A stretch of 15,828 bases of DNA, from the NCBI GenBank assembly GCA_030598885.1, contig JAUVOZ010000030.1:1-15828 (forward strand), in the 5' to 3' direction. Positions 1 through 7,298 of this stretch are shown one piece after another (the first letter of the stretch is position 1; the number at the start of each line of letters is the position of its first letter). The notes under the pieces were generated by a model. That model did no database searches and was not told the origin of the DNA. It saw only the letters and a program-made list of their open reading frames with translations. The position numbers and the translations under genes are program-made. The DNA is from Anaerolineae bacterium. Lineage in GTDB: Bacteria > Chloroflexota > Anaerolineae > Anaerolineales > E44-bin32.

Positions 1-631
1 CCTCTGGGTACAAGGAATCTAATCGATCGACGACGATATCCGCGCTTGACAATCCTATGGCCGGGGTTGTAGTAGTAACGGCGATACACTTCATTCCACC
101 CCGCTTTGCCGCCTCAACTCCTGCCACCGAATCCTCAATTACAACACATTGTTCAGGCAGAATACCGATCCGCCGCGCAGCTTCGAGGAACACCGCAGGA
201 TCTGGTTTTCCTGGCAGTTCTTTCCCTGACACCGTAGCATCAAATCGATTGCGTATCCCCAGCTCATCAACCAGTAAATCGATGTTAGCACTGGGCGCGG
301 AAGAAGCGATAGCCTGCCGCACACCCCAGGCACTCAAACGCCTCAACCATTGGACAACGCCGGGCATCGGCATCATACGTCCGCGGATCGCTTGGCGGAA
401 TGCCTCCTCCTTTCGCCCGGCAATTTCATCAACTTGCTCCGGTGTAGGTGGTTCACCGAGAAGATGCGACAGAATATCGAAGTTATTCATGCCGAAAATA
501 TCCTTGAAGATTTCGCGTGAGAAATGGACCCTGTATTCGGAAAGGACCTGCAACCAAGTCTTAAAGTGGAACTCACCGGTGTCCACCAGCACCCCGTCCA
601 TATCCCAGAGCACGCCTCGTTCAGTCATCAT
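1..631 (-). CDS. HAD-superfamily hydrolase, beta-phosphoglucomutase-like (partial, 3' end outside window)
   Basis: A HAD-superfamily phosphatase or phosphomutase of the beta-phosphoglucomutase-like group, expected to be cytosolic and to act on a small phosphorylated metabolite. 210 residues are visible. Motif I is DMDGVLVDT with nucleophile Asp10 and acid/base Asp12. Motif II is IASSAP (Ser110/Ser111), motif III is Lys142 in GKPDP, and motif IV is the acidic pair Glu166-Asp167 in VIEDSVAGVEAAKRGG. The helical cap lies between motifs I and II, at about residues 20-90. Two in-frame ATGs are adjacent at 631-629 and 628-626; a GGTGG-type ribosome site ends a few bases upstream of the first. The family is usually about 215-230 residues, so only a short C-terminal tail is missing. 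It is transcribed away from the MFS gene. The substrate cannot be told from sequence; phosphoglycolate or a sugar phosphate are equally possible. Confidence 0.93.
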   Translation of the reverse strand, partial: MMTERGVLWDMDGVLVDTGEFHFKTWLQVLSEYRVHFSREIFKDIFGMNNFDILSHLLGEPPTPEQVDEIAGRKEEAFRQAIRGRMMPMPGVVQWLRRLSAWGVRQAIASSAPSANIDLLVDELGIRNRFDATVSGKELPGKPDPAVFLEAARRIGILPEQCVVIEDSVAGVEAAKRGGMKCIAVTTTTPAIGLSSADIVVDRLDSLYPE

Positions 632-1171
632 ATTTCCACCTGCCAACCACTCATCCATAGAGTACTCACACACTTCCACCTATACCAGGATACAGGGATC
701 AATCGCCTGCTCCGTAGGCTTCTTGTTCGGTTGCCAAACCAACCTCAGGATAGCAATAGATCAAAAGCTTGATAGCACTAGCCCTGATGAGACGAATTAT
801 ACCTACAAGCCAACCTGGAAGGACACAGCTATAGCGGGCTGTAATATCACTATTGTAATTAATGGCTTCTATCGCGACGACCCCTCCCATAGCCGGGAAG
901 GGCAACACCCCATGAGTAGCATCATACTCTGGATAGAATAGAACCCCGCTAGCATGAGGAGCTGAGGCATTCAAGACCAACATTGGATAACTGCATGACT
1001 ATTTATGAAAACCAAGACCTACAAATGGATATCTTCTATCGCAATACGGTTATAATGGAGCCCGCAAAAAAAAGCAGTCGCTAGCTGAGAAAAGGGGAAA
1101 ATATATAATTGTCCACCGGCTCACACTGACCGACTTCAAGTGACCACTCATCGCTCCATGGAGAAATTGAG
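632..1171. other. Intergenic region between divergent HAD and MFS genes
   Basis: 540 bases with no convincing gene. ORFs on both strands here lack recognisable motifs and ribosome sites. A GC-rich imperfect inverted repeat at 882-902 (CCCTCCC against GGGAAGGG) has no T-run on either side, so it does not look like an intrinsic terminator. The region must carry the promoters of both flanking genes; the only clear hexamer is TATAAT at 1051-1056 on the plus strand. Confidence 0.6.
1051..1056 (+). promoter_or_regulatory. Possible -10 box of the MFS gene
   Basis: A perfect TATAAT lies 116 bases upstream of the MFS start codon. No good -35 hexamer and no TGn extension accompany it, so this is only a weak promoter prediction. 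An A-rich stretch follows at 1066-1073. Confidence 0.25.
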
Positions 1172-2509
1172 GTGAGAAACTTCACTCAACGGCGGATAGA
1201 CCGATTCTTCGCACTACCCAACGACACAGCCACTAGCCCAGAGGTTGTCCAACACTTCCGCCGCAACTTCCTGGTCAATTTCGGCGACTTAACGATGTGG
1301 TTATTTGGTGCGAGCTTCGTATCAGTGAACACCATCCTGCCAGTCTATGCTACCAAACTGACGGATTCTCCCCTTGTCATCGGTCTGATCCCCGCACTTA
1401 CCGACGCCGGTTGGTTCCTCCCGCAATTGTTCATGGCCCCATACGTGGAACGGCTAACGCGCAAACTGCCGACTATCGCCTGGCTGGGAGCACTGGAGCG
1501 GGTGCCTTATCTGGTCCTGGCCCTGGCTGTCCTGTGGCTAAATACCCTTCCCCGTCCGATAGCGGTGGTGATCTTCCTGGTCATAATTGCCTGGAAATCT
1601 CTAGCCAGCGGTTTGGTCGCCATGCCCTGGCAGGAGTTAATTGCAACGGCCATCCCCGTTTCACACCGCGGTCGGTTCTTCGGGATCTCGCACCTGACCG
1701 GTCATCTATTGGGTGTGGCGGGAGCATCCATGGCAGCAATTATCCTGGCTCGTTTACCATATCCTCGGAACTTCGCCTTGACTTTTTTCATCGGCTTCTT
1801 AGGCATAACTCTGTCCTTTGTGTTCTTCATGATGAACATCGAGCCGCAAACAACACAAGCTGCAACCCCTCAAAACAACCACCAGCACTATCTTCAGCGA
1901 TTGAGCAAAATTCTACGAGGAAATGCCAACTTTCGAACCTACCTACTCAGTCGAGGGCTTACATACTTCGGTGGTATGGCTTACGGATTTATGGCCGTCT
2001 ATGGTGTTCAACGTTTCGGACTACCCGACGCACAGGCAGCGGTATTTACCGCTATTTTGTTCGCAAGCGGAGTAGCTGGTTACGCATTCTGGGGTCCGAT
2101 TGGCGACCGTGTGGGACACAAACGTGTATTGGAACTGACTGGTGCTTTCTGGCTTGCCGCCTTACTAATGGCACTAATGGCGCAGTCTGTGGAAGTCTTC
2201 TATGCTGTCTTTGCCTTGATGGGTATTAACCGGGCCGGTGGCGTGCTGGGCGACCTTAACATCGCCATGGAATTCGGACCTGAGGTCGAACGACCAACAT
2301 ATATCGGTCTAGCCCGTACAGTGACCGGACCGGTATTATTCCTGGCACCCCTGATGGGTGGCGCTATCCTACAGTTGACGAGCTATCCAGTAATGCTCGG
2401 GGTTTCCCTTGTCTTCGCCGTCGCTGGCCTTGTCATACTACGATTTCGAGTCGTTGAACCGCGCGGTTTACCTACTACCACCTCCTTACCTAACGGATCA
2501 CAGAAGTAA
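1172..2509 (+). CDS. MFS transporter
   Basis: A 445-residue integral membrane protein of the major facilitator superfamily, presumably moving a small solute across the inner membrane. It is rich in hydrophobic segments consistent with 12 transmembrane helices in two halves, separated by a polar, Gln/Asn-rich cytoplasmic loop at about residues 220-245. The second half has the MFS loop motif A variant GPIGDRVGHKR between its second and third helices. A conserved-looking segment MPWQELIATAIPVSHRGRFFG lies in the first half. The start is GTG with GGAGAA six bases upstream (1160-1165). A five-codon ATG-TGA mini-ORF at 1158-1175 overlaps the GTG and may be chance. The gene stands alone, divergent from the HAD gene. 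It resembles the broad family of uncharacterised MFS proteins common in Chloroflexota; no substrate can be assigned. Confidence 0.9.
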   Translation: MRNFTQRRIDRFFALPNDTATSPEVVQHFRRNFLVNFGDLTMWLFGASFVSVNTILPVYATKLTDSPLVIGLIPALTDAGWFLPQLFMAPYVERLTRKLPTIAWLGALERVPYLVLALAVLWLNTLPRPIAVVIFLVIIAWKSLASGLVAMPWQELIATAIPVSHRGRFFGISHLTGHLLGVAGASMAAIILARLPYPRNFALTFFIGFLGITLSFVFFMMNIEPQTTQAATPQNNHQHYLQRLSKILRGNANFRTYLLSRGLTYFGGMAYGFMAVYGVQRFGLPDAQAAVFTAILFASGVAGYAFWGPIGDRVGHKRVLELTGAFWLAALLMALMAQSVEVFYAVFALMGINRAGGVLGDLNIAMEFGPEVERPTYIGLARTVTGPVLFLAPLMGGAILQLTSYPVMLGVSLVFAVAGLVILRFRVVEPRGLPTTTSLPNGSQK

Positions 2510-2711
2510 ATTGCTCCAACTGACTCACCCCAGATCTCCGCCATGGCCCTGCAAATCCTTTTCTAGCCAATGGTAACCCTACTGCTGACTGGATATCTTC
2601 GTACCACCTCACAAGCAATCTCGGACTGGTTGAAGGTAAATAATTCATAATTCTATTTGCATCCTGGGGGTTATACTGATGCCACTCCACCGGTCATTGG
2701 CTTTCGCCAAC

Positions 2712-2728
2712 TCCACGATTATCGTGGA
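2712..2728. repeat. Perfect 17-base palindrome
   Basis: TCCACGAT and ATCGTGGA form perfect 8-base arms around a single T. There is no U-rich tail on either strand. It could be a protein-binding site or the stem of an RNA 3' end after the MFS gene; the sequence alone does not decide. Confidence 0.5.
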
Positions 2729-2771
2729 AACCTCCGGATCAATCTGGCAGCTGGGTCAACCTGATGGATTT

Positions 2772-2816
2772 AAAAAAAGTAAGGCGCCGGACCGTTTTGG
2801 TGATGGTTCCGGCGCC
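2772..2816 (-). terminator. Strong Rho-independent terminator (minus strand)
   Basis: On the minus strand GGCGCCGGA (2816-2808) pairs with TCCGGCGCC (2791-2783) in a nine-base GC-rich stem, extended by GGT/ACC-type pairing around a one-base bulge. It is followed by TTAC and seven consecutive T (2778-2772). The plus-strand reading has no T-run, so direction is clear. It can end the transcript of the hypothetical gene at 3037-3543 and also the short unit that starts near 2864. Confidence 0.85.
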
Positions 2817-2864
2817 TGGGGCAGGGTGCCAAGCGGTGCAAACCTGAAATCCCCGCCTTGAGGT
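2772..2864 (-). ncRNA. Candidate small RNA of about 90 nt
   Basis: A minus-strand promoter (2869-2896) and a strong intrinsic terminator (2772-2816) enclose about 90 nt without a credible ORF. The 5' part can fold: GGGG, a four-base bulge and CAGG pair with the contiguous CCTGCCCC, closing a loop of about 17 nt. The terminator hairpin forms the 3' part. It does not match the tmRNA, 6S, SRP or RNase P features I know. The alternative is that this is just the 3' UTR of the gene at 3037-3543, with a fortuitous promoter match inside it. Confidence 0.45.
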
Positions 2865-2868
2865 TGGT

Positions 2869-2896
2869 ATTGTAGTGATAATAAATGGAAAGTCAA
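2869..2896 (-). promoter_or_regulatory. Sigma70-type promoter (minus strand)
   Basis: -35 TTGACT at 2896-2891, 16-base AT-rich spacer, -10 TACAAT at 2874-2869; each hexamer differs from consensus at one position. The start point is expected at about 2862-2865, pointing at the terminator at 2772-2816 and not at any protein gene. Confidence 0.55.
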
Positions 2897-3036
2897 GCGC
2901 CGGGACACAGACTTGCGGGTATAGTGTCAATATCTTTTCAGCATCCTGCCGGGAATATGCAGTGGAGTGGAAGGAGGCGAAAAACATGGTCTGCGCTTTG
3001 GGGCAAATCGATGCTTTGGTACGTTACTTACCCGGG

Positions 3037-3543
3037 TTACGGGATCTCTTCGCGTGGCATCAAGTTCAGGGCGTGAACCATCGCGCGATTGAAAACCATC
3101 GCCGGTGCATCCGCCTGTACTCGAGGAAAAAGGATTGCGGTTAGTTTAGCATTGTACATGGGCACGAAGTTACTATCCCCCTCAAACATTAGCGCGGCGA
3201 AGTCAAACCTCACCCCGCTTTCGATCAGCCCACGCAGCTCATAACCGCCTACCAGAATGTGAACCCAATGTGGAAATGGCTTAGTGTAGCCAGCCCGGGC
3301 AGCGATCGACGGACCCAGCCCGGTACGGCTTTCGACGATCACAGCCGCAATCTCGCCCTTCACCAACCACAACTGATCGACGCTCTCCGCTTGCTTGGTG
3401 ATCTGGTGGAGCGGGTTCATTTCACCATCTTCGATCTCGACATACGATTCAGTGGGTCGATTCAGATAGCTGAATAGGCCTTGTGCACCAGGAGTGACCT
3501 GGCCAGTGATACGGTGAGTGGTGGTGTAGACAACCACGTTCAT
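3037..3543 (-). CDS. Uncharacterised protein with two similar halves
   Basis: A 168-residue soluble protein with no signal peptide or membrane segment; I cannot assign a function. It looks internally duplicated. The N-terminal half carries THRITGQV...FSYLNR...YVEIEDGEM. The C-terminal half carries GYELRGLIESGVRFDFAALM, then FVPMYNAKL. The shared pattern is a beta strand, a Gly, a loop, an aromatic/Leu helix and another strand, suggesting paired small beta-barrel-like domains joined by a segment around LWLVKGEIAAVIVES. I chose ATG 3543 because MNVVVYTTTHR starts the first repeat cleanly and GGAGGGGAG lies 13 bases upstream. A GTG at 3585 would add 14 residues but has no visible ribosome site. 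In the leader, CCTCCA can pair with TGGAGG and mask that ribosome site. Its promoter is at 3628-3656. It is monocistronic, and the terminator at 2772-2816 is the nearest downstream stop signal. Confidence 0.75.
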   Translation of the reverse strand: MNVVVYTTTHRITGQVTPGAQGLFSYLNRPTESYVEIEDGEMNPLHQITKQAESVDQLWLVKGEIAAVIVESRTGLGPSIAARAGYTKPFPHWVHILVGGYELRGLIESGVRFDFAALMFEGDSNFVPMYNAKLTAILFPRVQADAPAMVFNRAMVHALNLMPREEIP

Positions 3544-3558
3544 CGGTTTTACAGTACT

Positions 3559-3578
3559 CCCCTCCACCCAATGGAGGT
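3559..3578 (-). promoter_or_regulatory. Hairpin overlapping the ribosome-binding site of the two-half protein
   Basis: On the minus strand CCTCCA, a five-base loop TTGGG and TGGAGG form a six-base stem whose 3' arm contains the purine-rich ribosome site for ATG 3543. If that ATG is the true start, the site would be partly hidden in the mRNA. If translation starts at GTG 3585, this is just coding sequence. Confidence 0.35.
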
Positions 3579-3627
3579 GGCTCACAAATCTTTGCGCAGT
3601 CGGGTCCGTAAGCAGTTCTTGATAATT

Positions 3628-3656
3628 ATTTTAGTCTAGTTGACGATTCTGTTCAA
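3628..3656 (-). promoter_or_regulatory. Sigma70-type promoter of the two-half protein gene
   Basis: -35 TTGAAC at 3656-3651, 17-base spacer, -10 TAAAAT at 3633-3628. The predicted start near 3621 gives a leader of about 78 nt to ATG 3543, or 36 nt to GTG 3585. Confidence 0.5.
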
Positions 3657-3870
3657 CATCTCCTGAGACCTATTCGATCTGGATCTCTATCGCTTCAGCC
3701 GTCTTTATTGACAACTGACAACGAATCTATGTCGAAAGTCAGCCTCCTGTCAATCGAATGGCTCACCTTCAGATGCCAAACATGAGAAAATCCATATTGT
3801 TGGGTTGCATATTAGTTGGCTTACTAGTTAAACTTTACATGCAGTACTACTCTCTGAGAAAGGTTGGAAA

Positions 3871-4791
3871 ATGCCTACGGTTGAAATCTCTCATATAAGC
3901 AAGTCGTTTGGCTCCACGCGAGCTGTAGACGATGTATCTTTCAGGGTTGAAAAGGGTGAGATATTCGGGCTCCTCGGGCCAAACGGCGCCGGCAAAACCA
4001 CCACCATTCGAATAATACTCGACATCTTCAAACCCGACAGCGGGCAGGTGTCCGTCCTTGATGGATCATTAGATGAGACCAAGAAGAATCGTATTGGCTA
4101 TCTACCTGAGGAACGCGGATTATACAAGGACCAGAAGCTGGAGACAGTGCTGCTCTACCTAGGCACACTTAAGGGGATGGAGATGAGTGCCGCTAACGAG
4201 AGGCTCGGGGAATGGCTGCATCGGTTTGACCTCTACCAGCACCGTCATAAGAAGGTCCAAGAATTGAGTCGGGGCATGCAACAGAAGGCACAGATCATCG
4301 CCACACTGCTGCATGAACCGGATTTGATTATAGTAGACGAGCCCTTCTTAGGCCTGGATCCGGTGAACACCCGATTGATCAAAGAAATCATTGAAGAACA
4401 ACGCTTTGCTGGCCGAACGATCATCATGTCCACCCATCAGATGTACCAAGTCGAGGCGTTGTGTAACCGGATTGTCCTGGTAAACCATGGGCGGACCGTG
4501 CTCTACGGCGAGGTTGAGCAGATCAAGCGCGATTTCGCCGGCAACGCGGTGGTGATCGAGGGGCAGGGTGATTTCAGCGATCTGCCGGGGGTGCTTCAGA
4601 CGCGACGCGAAAACAGCGATTGGCACCTCGCCCTCCAACCTGGCACCAACCCCCAGGATGTGTTCCGCGCCCTGGCTGCCCGGGAGGGAATCAAGATCGA
4701 ACGTTTCGAGATCGCCGAACCCTCCCTGGACGACATTTTTATTTCGGTGGTGAAGGGCGATGACGAAGTAGAAGGGGTTGATAATGGGTAA
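3871..4791 (+). CDS. ABC transporter ATPase, NatA-like
   Basis: A 306-residue ATP-binding subunit that powers the two ABC-2 permeases encoded next. Walker A is GPNGAGKT at 36-43. At the Q-loop position the family-typical YLPEERGLY (77-85) has Glu80 in place of Gln. The ABC signature is LSRGMQQK (132-139), a known variant of LSGGQ. Walker B is LIIVDEPFLGLDP (152-164) with catalytic Glu157, and the switch histidine is His189 in STHQM. The C-terminal 80 residues match the DUF4162-type extension found in NatA/YhaQ-like ATPases. An AGAAAGG ribosome site precedes ATG 3871. The reading frame overlaps the next gene by eight bases, implying translational coupling. Family knowledge suggests export of sodium, a peptide or a drug; the substrate is not visible. 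Confidence 0.93.
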   Translation: MPTVEISHISKSFGSTRAVDDVSFRVEKGEIFGLLGPNGAGKTTTIRIILDIFKPDSGQVSVLDGSLDETKKNRIGYLPEERGLYKDQKLETVLLYLGTLKGMEMSAANERLGEWLHRFDLYQHRHKKVQELSRGMQQKAQIIATLLHEPDLIIVDEPFLGLDPVNTRLIKEIIEEQRFAGRTIIMSTHQMYQVEALCNRIVLVNHGRTVLYGEVEQIKRDFAGNAVVIEGQGDFSDLPGVLQTRRENSDWHLALQPGTNPQDVFRALAAREGIKIERFEIAEPSLDDIFISVVKGDDEVEGVDNG

Positions 4792-6034
4792 GTTATGGCT
4801 GGTTGCCAAGCGTGAATTTCTGTTGCGGGTCAGTCGCCGTACGTTTCTGGTGACCACATTTGCCGTACCCCTGGGATTCGCCGCCCTGATAGCCGTGGGC
4901 GTGTTTATCGCCATCAAGAGTGCGGAGAAGCGACCTGTTGGCTACGTGGATAATTCCGGGGTGCTCGATCCAGCCATCGTCCCTTCGCTGAACGAAATTG
5001 ACGACACGGTCGAAATACGTGTCTATCAGGATGTAAGTGTAGCTCAGATTGACCTGGAGTCCGGCGATATTCAGGCTTACTTCGTCCTGCCAGAAGATTA
5101 CCGGCGTTCCCAACAGGTAGCGGTGTACTACTGGGAGGAAAAGCCCGGCGATGATGCCTGGGAGGCTTTTAATAATTTCCTGCGGGTCAACCTGCTGGCG
5201 GGTTTGCCCGAGGACAGGCGACAACGCGTCCTAGAAGAGCCGGAATGGACCGTTCGATCAGTCGATGGTCGTCGCCAGGTCACCGCTGGTATTGGAATAT
5301 TGAATCTGATTCTCCCTTTCATTGCCAGCTTCATCTTCTACCTATCGGTGATGACCTCCGGGGGGTACCTGCTTCAGGCTATAGCTGATGAAAAGGAAAA
5401 CCGGACGATAGAGGTCATGGTGACTTCGTTGACGCCGGAGCAGTTGATTGGTGGTAAAACCGCCGGCTTACTGGCGGTGGTGCTGACCCAACTCACGGTC
5501 TGGATAATAACCATCGTCATCGCCCTCATCACCGCGGCGACGATGTTGGAATCGTTCCCGACCCTCAGCGTGCCTTGGTCCTTCCTTTTAGTGGTAGCGC
5601 TGTACCTCCTACCCACCTTTGTGCTCATCGCCGGGATCATGACTGCCATCGGTGTAATGGTGACGGAGGCAAAACAGGGGAATCAGATCGCCGGGGTGAT
5701 AAATTTGGCGTTCATGGCACCCTGGTTCCTCAGTGCCATGATCTTTACCAATCCGGACCATCCGGTCCTAGTAATTCTTACAATGATTCCTTTCTCGGCT
5801 TTCCTAACTACAGCCATGCGGTGGAGTATAACCGCGATTCCAGCTTGGCAGCTTATTGTGAGTTGGCTGCTGCTGGTTGCTTCGGCTGGCTTCAGCCTCT
5901 GGGGTTCTGCCAGGATATTTCGTCTGGGAATGCTGCGCTATGGTAAGCAGTTCAGTCTACGCACAGCCCTGGGGGCTCTTCGCAATCGCCGTTCCTGGAT
6001 CAAATCCGGGGGGCGTCCATCGGAGGTCAGCTAA
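4784..6034 (+). CDS. ABC-2 type permease, NatB-like (first of pair)
   Basis: A 416-residue membrane subunit of the exporter. One N-terminal membrane segment (about residues 20-45) is followed by a large extracytoplasmic domain of about 130 residues, then about five membrane segments. Just after the second helix is the family-typical cytoplasmic element DEKENRTIEVMVTSLTPEQL followed by GGK, known from ABC-2/NatB permeases and lying near the ATPase contact. The start is ATG 4784, not the in-frame TTG six bases earlier, because GAAGGGG (4771-4777) sits six bases before it. It overlaps the ATPase gene by eight bases, and its stop is one base from the next start. The C-terminus is basic and cytoplasmic. 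Confidence 0.92.
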   Translation: MGKLWLVAKREFLLRVSRRTFLVTTFAVPLGFAALIAVGVFIAIKSAEKRPVGYVDNSGVLDPAIVPSLNEIDDTVEIRVYQDVSVAQIDLESGDIQAYFVLPEDYRRSQQVAVYYWEEKPGDDAWEAFNNFLRVNLLAGLPEDRRQRVLEEPEWTVRSVDGRRQVTAGIGILNLILPFIASFIFYLSVMTSGGYLLQAIADEKENRTIEVMVTSLTPEQLIGGKTAGLLAVVLTQLTVWIITIVIALITAATMLESFPTLSVPWSFLLVVALYLLPTFVLIAGIMTAIGVMVTEAKQGNQIAGVINLAFMAPWFLSAMIFTNPDHPVLVILTMIPFSAFLTTAMRWSITAIPAWQLIVSWLLLVASAGFSLWGSARIFRLGMLRYGKQFSLRTALGALRNRRSWIKSGGRPSEVS

Positions 6035-6035
6035 G

Positions 6036-7298
6036 ATGCGCAACATCCTACTGGTAATAAAACACGAAATTCGAACTACTATTGGGAAACGTTCTTTCTG
6101 GATAATGACTTTTATGTTTCCGGTTCTGATAGTTGCGCTCTCCTTCGGATCGCAGTTACTGGCGGAGAAATCCTTCGCTAACGAAGAAGTAGCAGGGGTT
6201 CTCCGATCTGAAGCGGCGGCAATAACCGGTCTCGTGGACGAAGCGGGATTGATACTCCACCTTCCTCCAGATGTACCGGCCAAATTGCTGCAGACATTCC
6301 CCAACCAAGCATCAGCGCAGATTGCGTTAGAGGCGAATGAATTGGACCGGTATTACCTCATCCCGGAGGACTTTCGTCAGACAGGAGAGGTGATCCTCGT
6401 GGTCAGCGACTATTCTCCCCTTGCCAATCTGTCTTCGAATACCCTCTTCAAGTACATCATCGATGCTAACCTCATCGGAGACGATGCTCTAGCTCGCCTC
6501 ATGATCGACCCGACGCCAAATGAAGTCTTCTACCCTCAAGCTGTAGATGTTCAGGCTGAGGACGACAACGGGGTGACATCTTTCCTGGTCCCCTACACCA
6601 CGATGATGCTGTTCTTCATGCTCATTTCCATGACTGGTAATATGATGCTCACCAGCGTTACCAAAGAAAAAGAGAATCGCACAATGGAGGTATTGCTTCT
6701 CAGCCTCCGTCCGCGAGAGTTAATGGCGGGCAAGCTACTCGGATTGGAGATAGTAGCGCTCCTCCAGATGAGTATCTGGCTTGGCGGGGGCCTTCTGGCA
6801 CAAGGTGGTGGTGGGCAGGTATTGAGATCCTCCCTTGCTGCCCTCACACCGAGCTTCGTTCTATGGGCTCTCGCCTACCTCATGTTCGGTTACCTCCTAT
6901 ACGCATCTATCCTGGGTGCGCTGGGTTCACTGGCACCTACAGCTCGAGAAGGCGCCCAATTTTCGTTCTTAGTCATGCTACCACTATTCATCCCGCTAAT
7001 ACTAAACACCATCTTTGTCGAATCCCCCAATGGAGGCTTGGCAACTTTCTTGAGCCTGTTCCCTCTATCAGCGCCTACTTCAATGGTAACCCGATTGGTA
7101 AGCGATGCGGTTCCTGCCTGGCAGCCAATTGTAGGGTTGGTCGGGTTAGCGGTAACGACATTCTTCTTTATTTCTCTTGCCGCGCGTTTCTTCCGCGCCG
7201 ACACGCTTCTATCCAGCGCCAGCCTCACCCGTCAAAGGTTATTAGGAGCTTTACTCGGAAAGGAAAATCAGGAAGGACGTCCTTCACGGCTCCGTTAG
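6036..7298 (+). CDS. ABC-2 type permease, NatB-like (second of pair)
   Basis: A 420-residue paralogue of the preceding permease, with the same plan: N-terminal helix (about 20-40), extracytoplasmic domain, then the KEKENRTMEVLLLSLRPREL element followed by GKLLG and about five more helices. It probably forms a heterodimer with the first permease on the shared ATPase. The start is ATG 6036, with GGAGG at 6022-6026 nine bases upstream and the preceding stop codon ending at 6034. The frame is open 53 codons further upstream, but that stretch lies inside the first permease gene in another frame. The 3' end overlaps the convergent lipoprotein gene by 15 bases, so no terminator separates them. Confidence 0.92.
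   Translation: MRNILLVIKHEIRTTIGKRSFWIMTFMFPVLIVALSFGSQLLAEKSFANEEVAGVLRSEAAAITGLVDEAGLILHLPPDVPAKLLQTFPNQASAQIALEANELDRYYLIPEDFRQTGEVILVVSDYSPLANLSSNTLFKYIIDANLIGDDALARLMIDPTPNEVFYPQAVDVQAEDDNGVTSFLVPYTTMMLFFMLISMTGNMMLTSVTKEKENRTMEVLLLSLRPRELMAGKLLGLEIVALLQMSIWLGGGLLAQGGGGQVLRSSLAALTPSFVLWALAYLMFGYLLYASILGALGSLAPTAREGAQFSFLVMLPLFIPLILNTIFVESPNGGLATFLSLFPLSAPTSMVTRLVSDAVPAWQPIVGLVGLAVTTFFFISLAARFFRADTLLSSASLTRQRLLGALLGKENQEGRPSRLR

Larger units (their letters stand above)
2510..3036. other. Intergenic region between convergent genes, with a short minus-strand transcription unit
   Basis: 527 bases without a supported protein gene. It contains a 17-base palindrome at 2712-2728, a minus-strand intrinsic terminator at 2772-2816 and a minus-strand promoter at 2869-2896. 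No plus-strand terminator with a T-run was found after the MFS gene. Confidence 0.65.

Noticed and set aside
882..902. CCCTCCC/GGGAAGGG inverted repeat
   Set aside because: Imperfect, no T-run on either side, and isolated in a long gap; not reported as a terminator.
57..941. Long plus-strand ORF of 294 codons at the left end
   Set aside because: Its first part is antisense to the HAD gene, whose motifs I-IV are clear on the minus strand. The translation has low-complexity Ser/Thr/Arg content and no motif.
699..983. 94-codon minus-strand ORF upstream of the HAD gene
   Set aside because: No ribosome site, no recognisable domain, and composition unlike the neighbouring proteins; treated as chance.
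4778..4783. TTG start two codons before the first permease ATG
   Set aside because: ATG 4784 has GAAGGGG at six bases; the TTG would overlap that ribosome site too closely.
5877..6035. Upstream extension of the second permease frame (53 codons)
   Set aside because: It lies inside the first permease gene in another frame; ATG 6036 has GGAGG at good spacing and begins a normal permease N-terminus.
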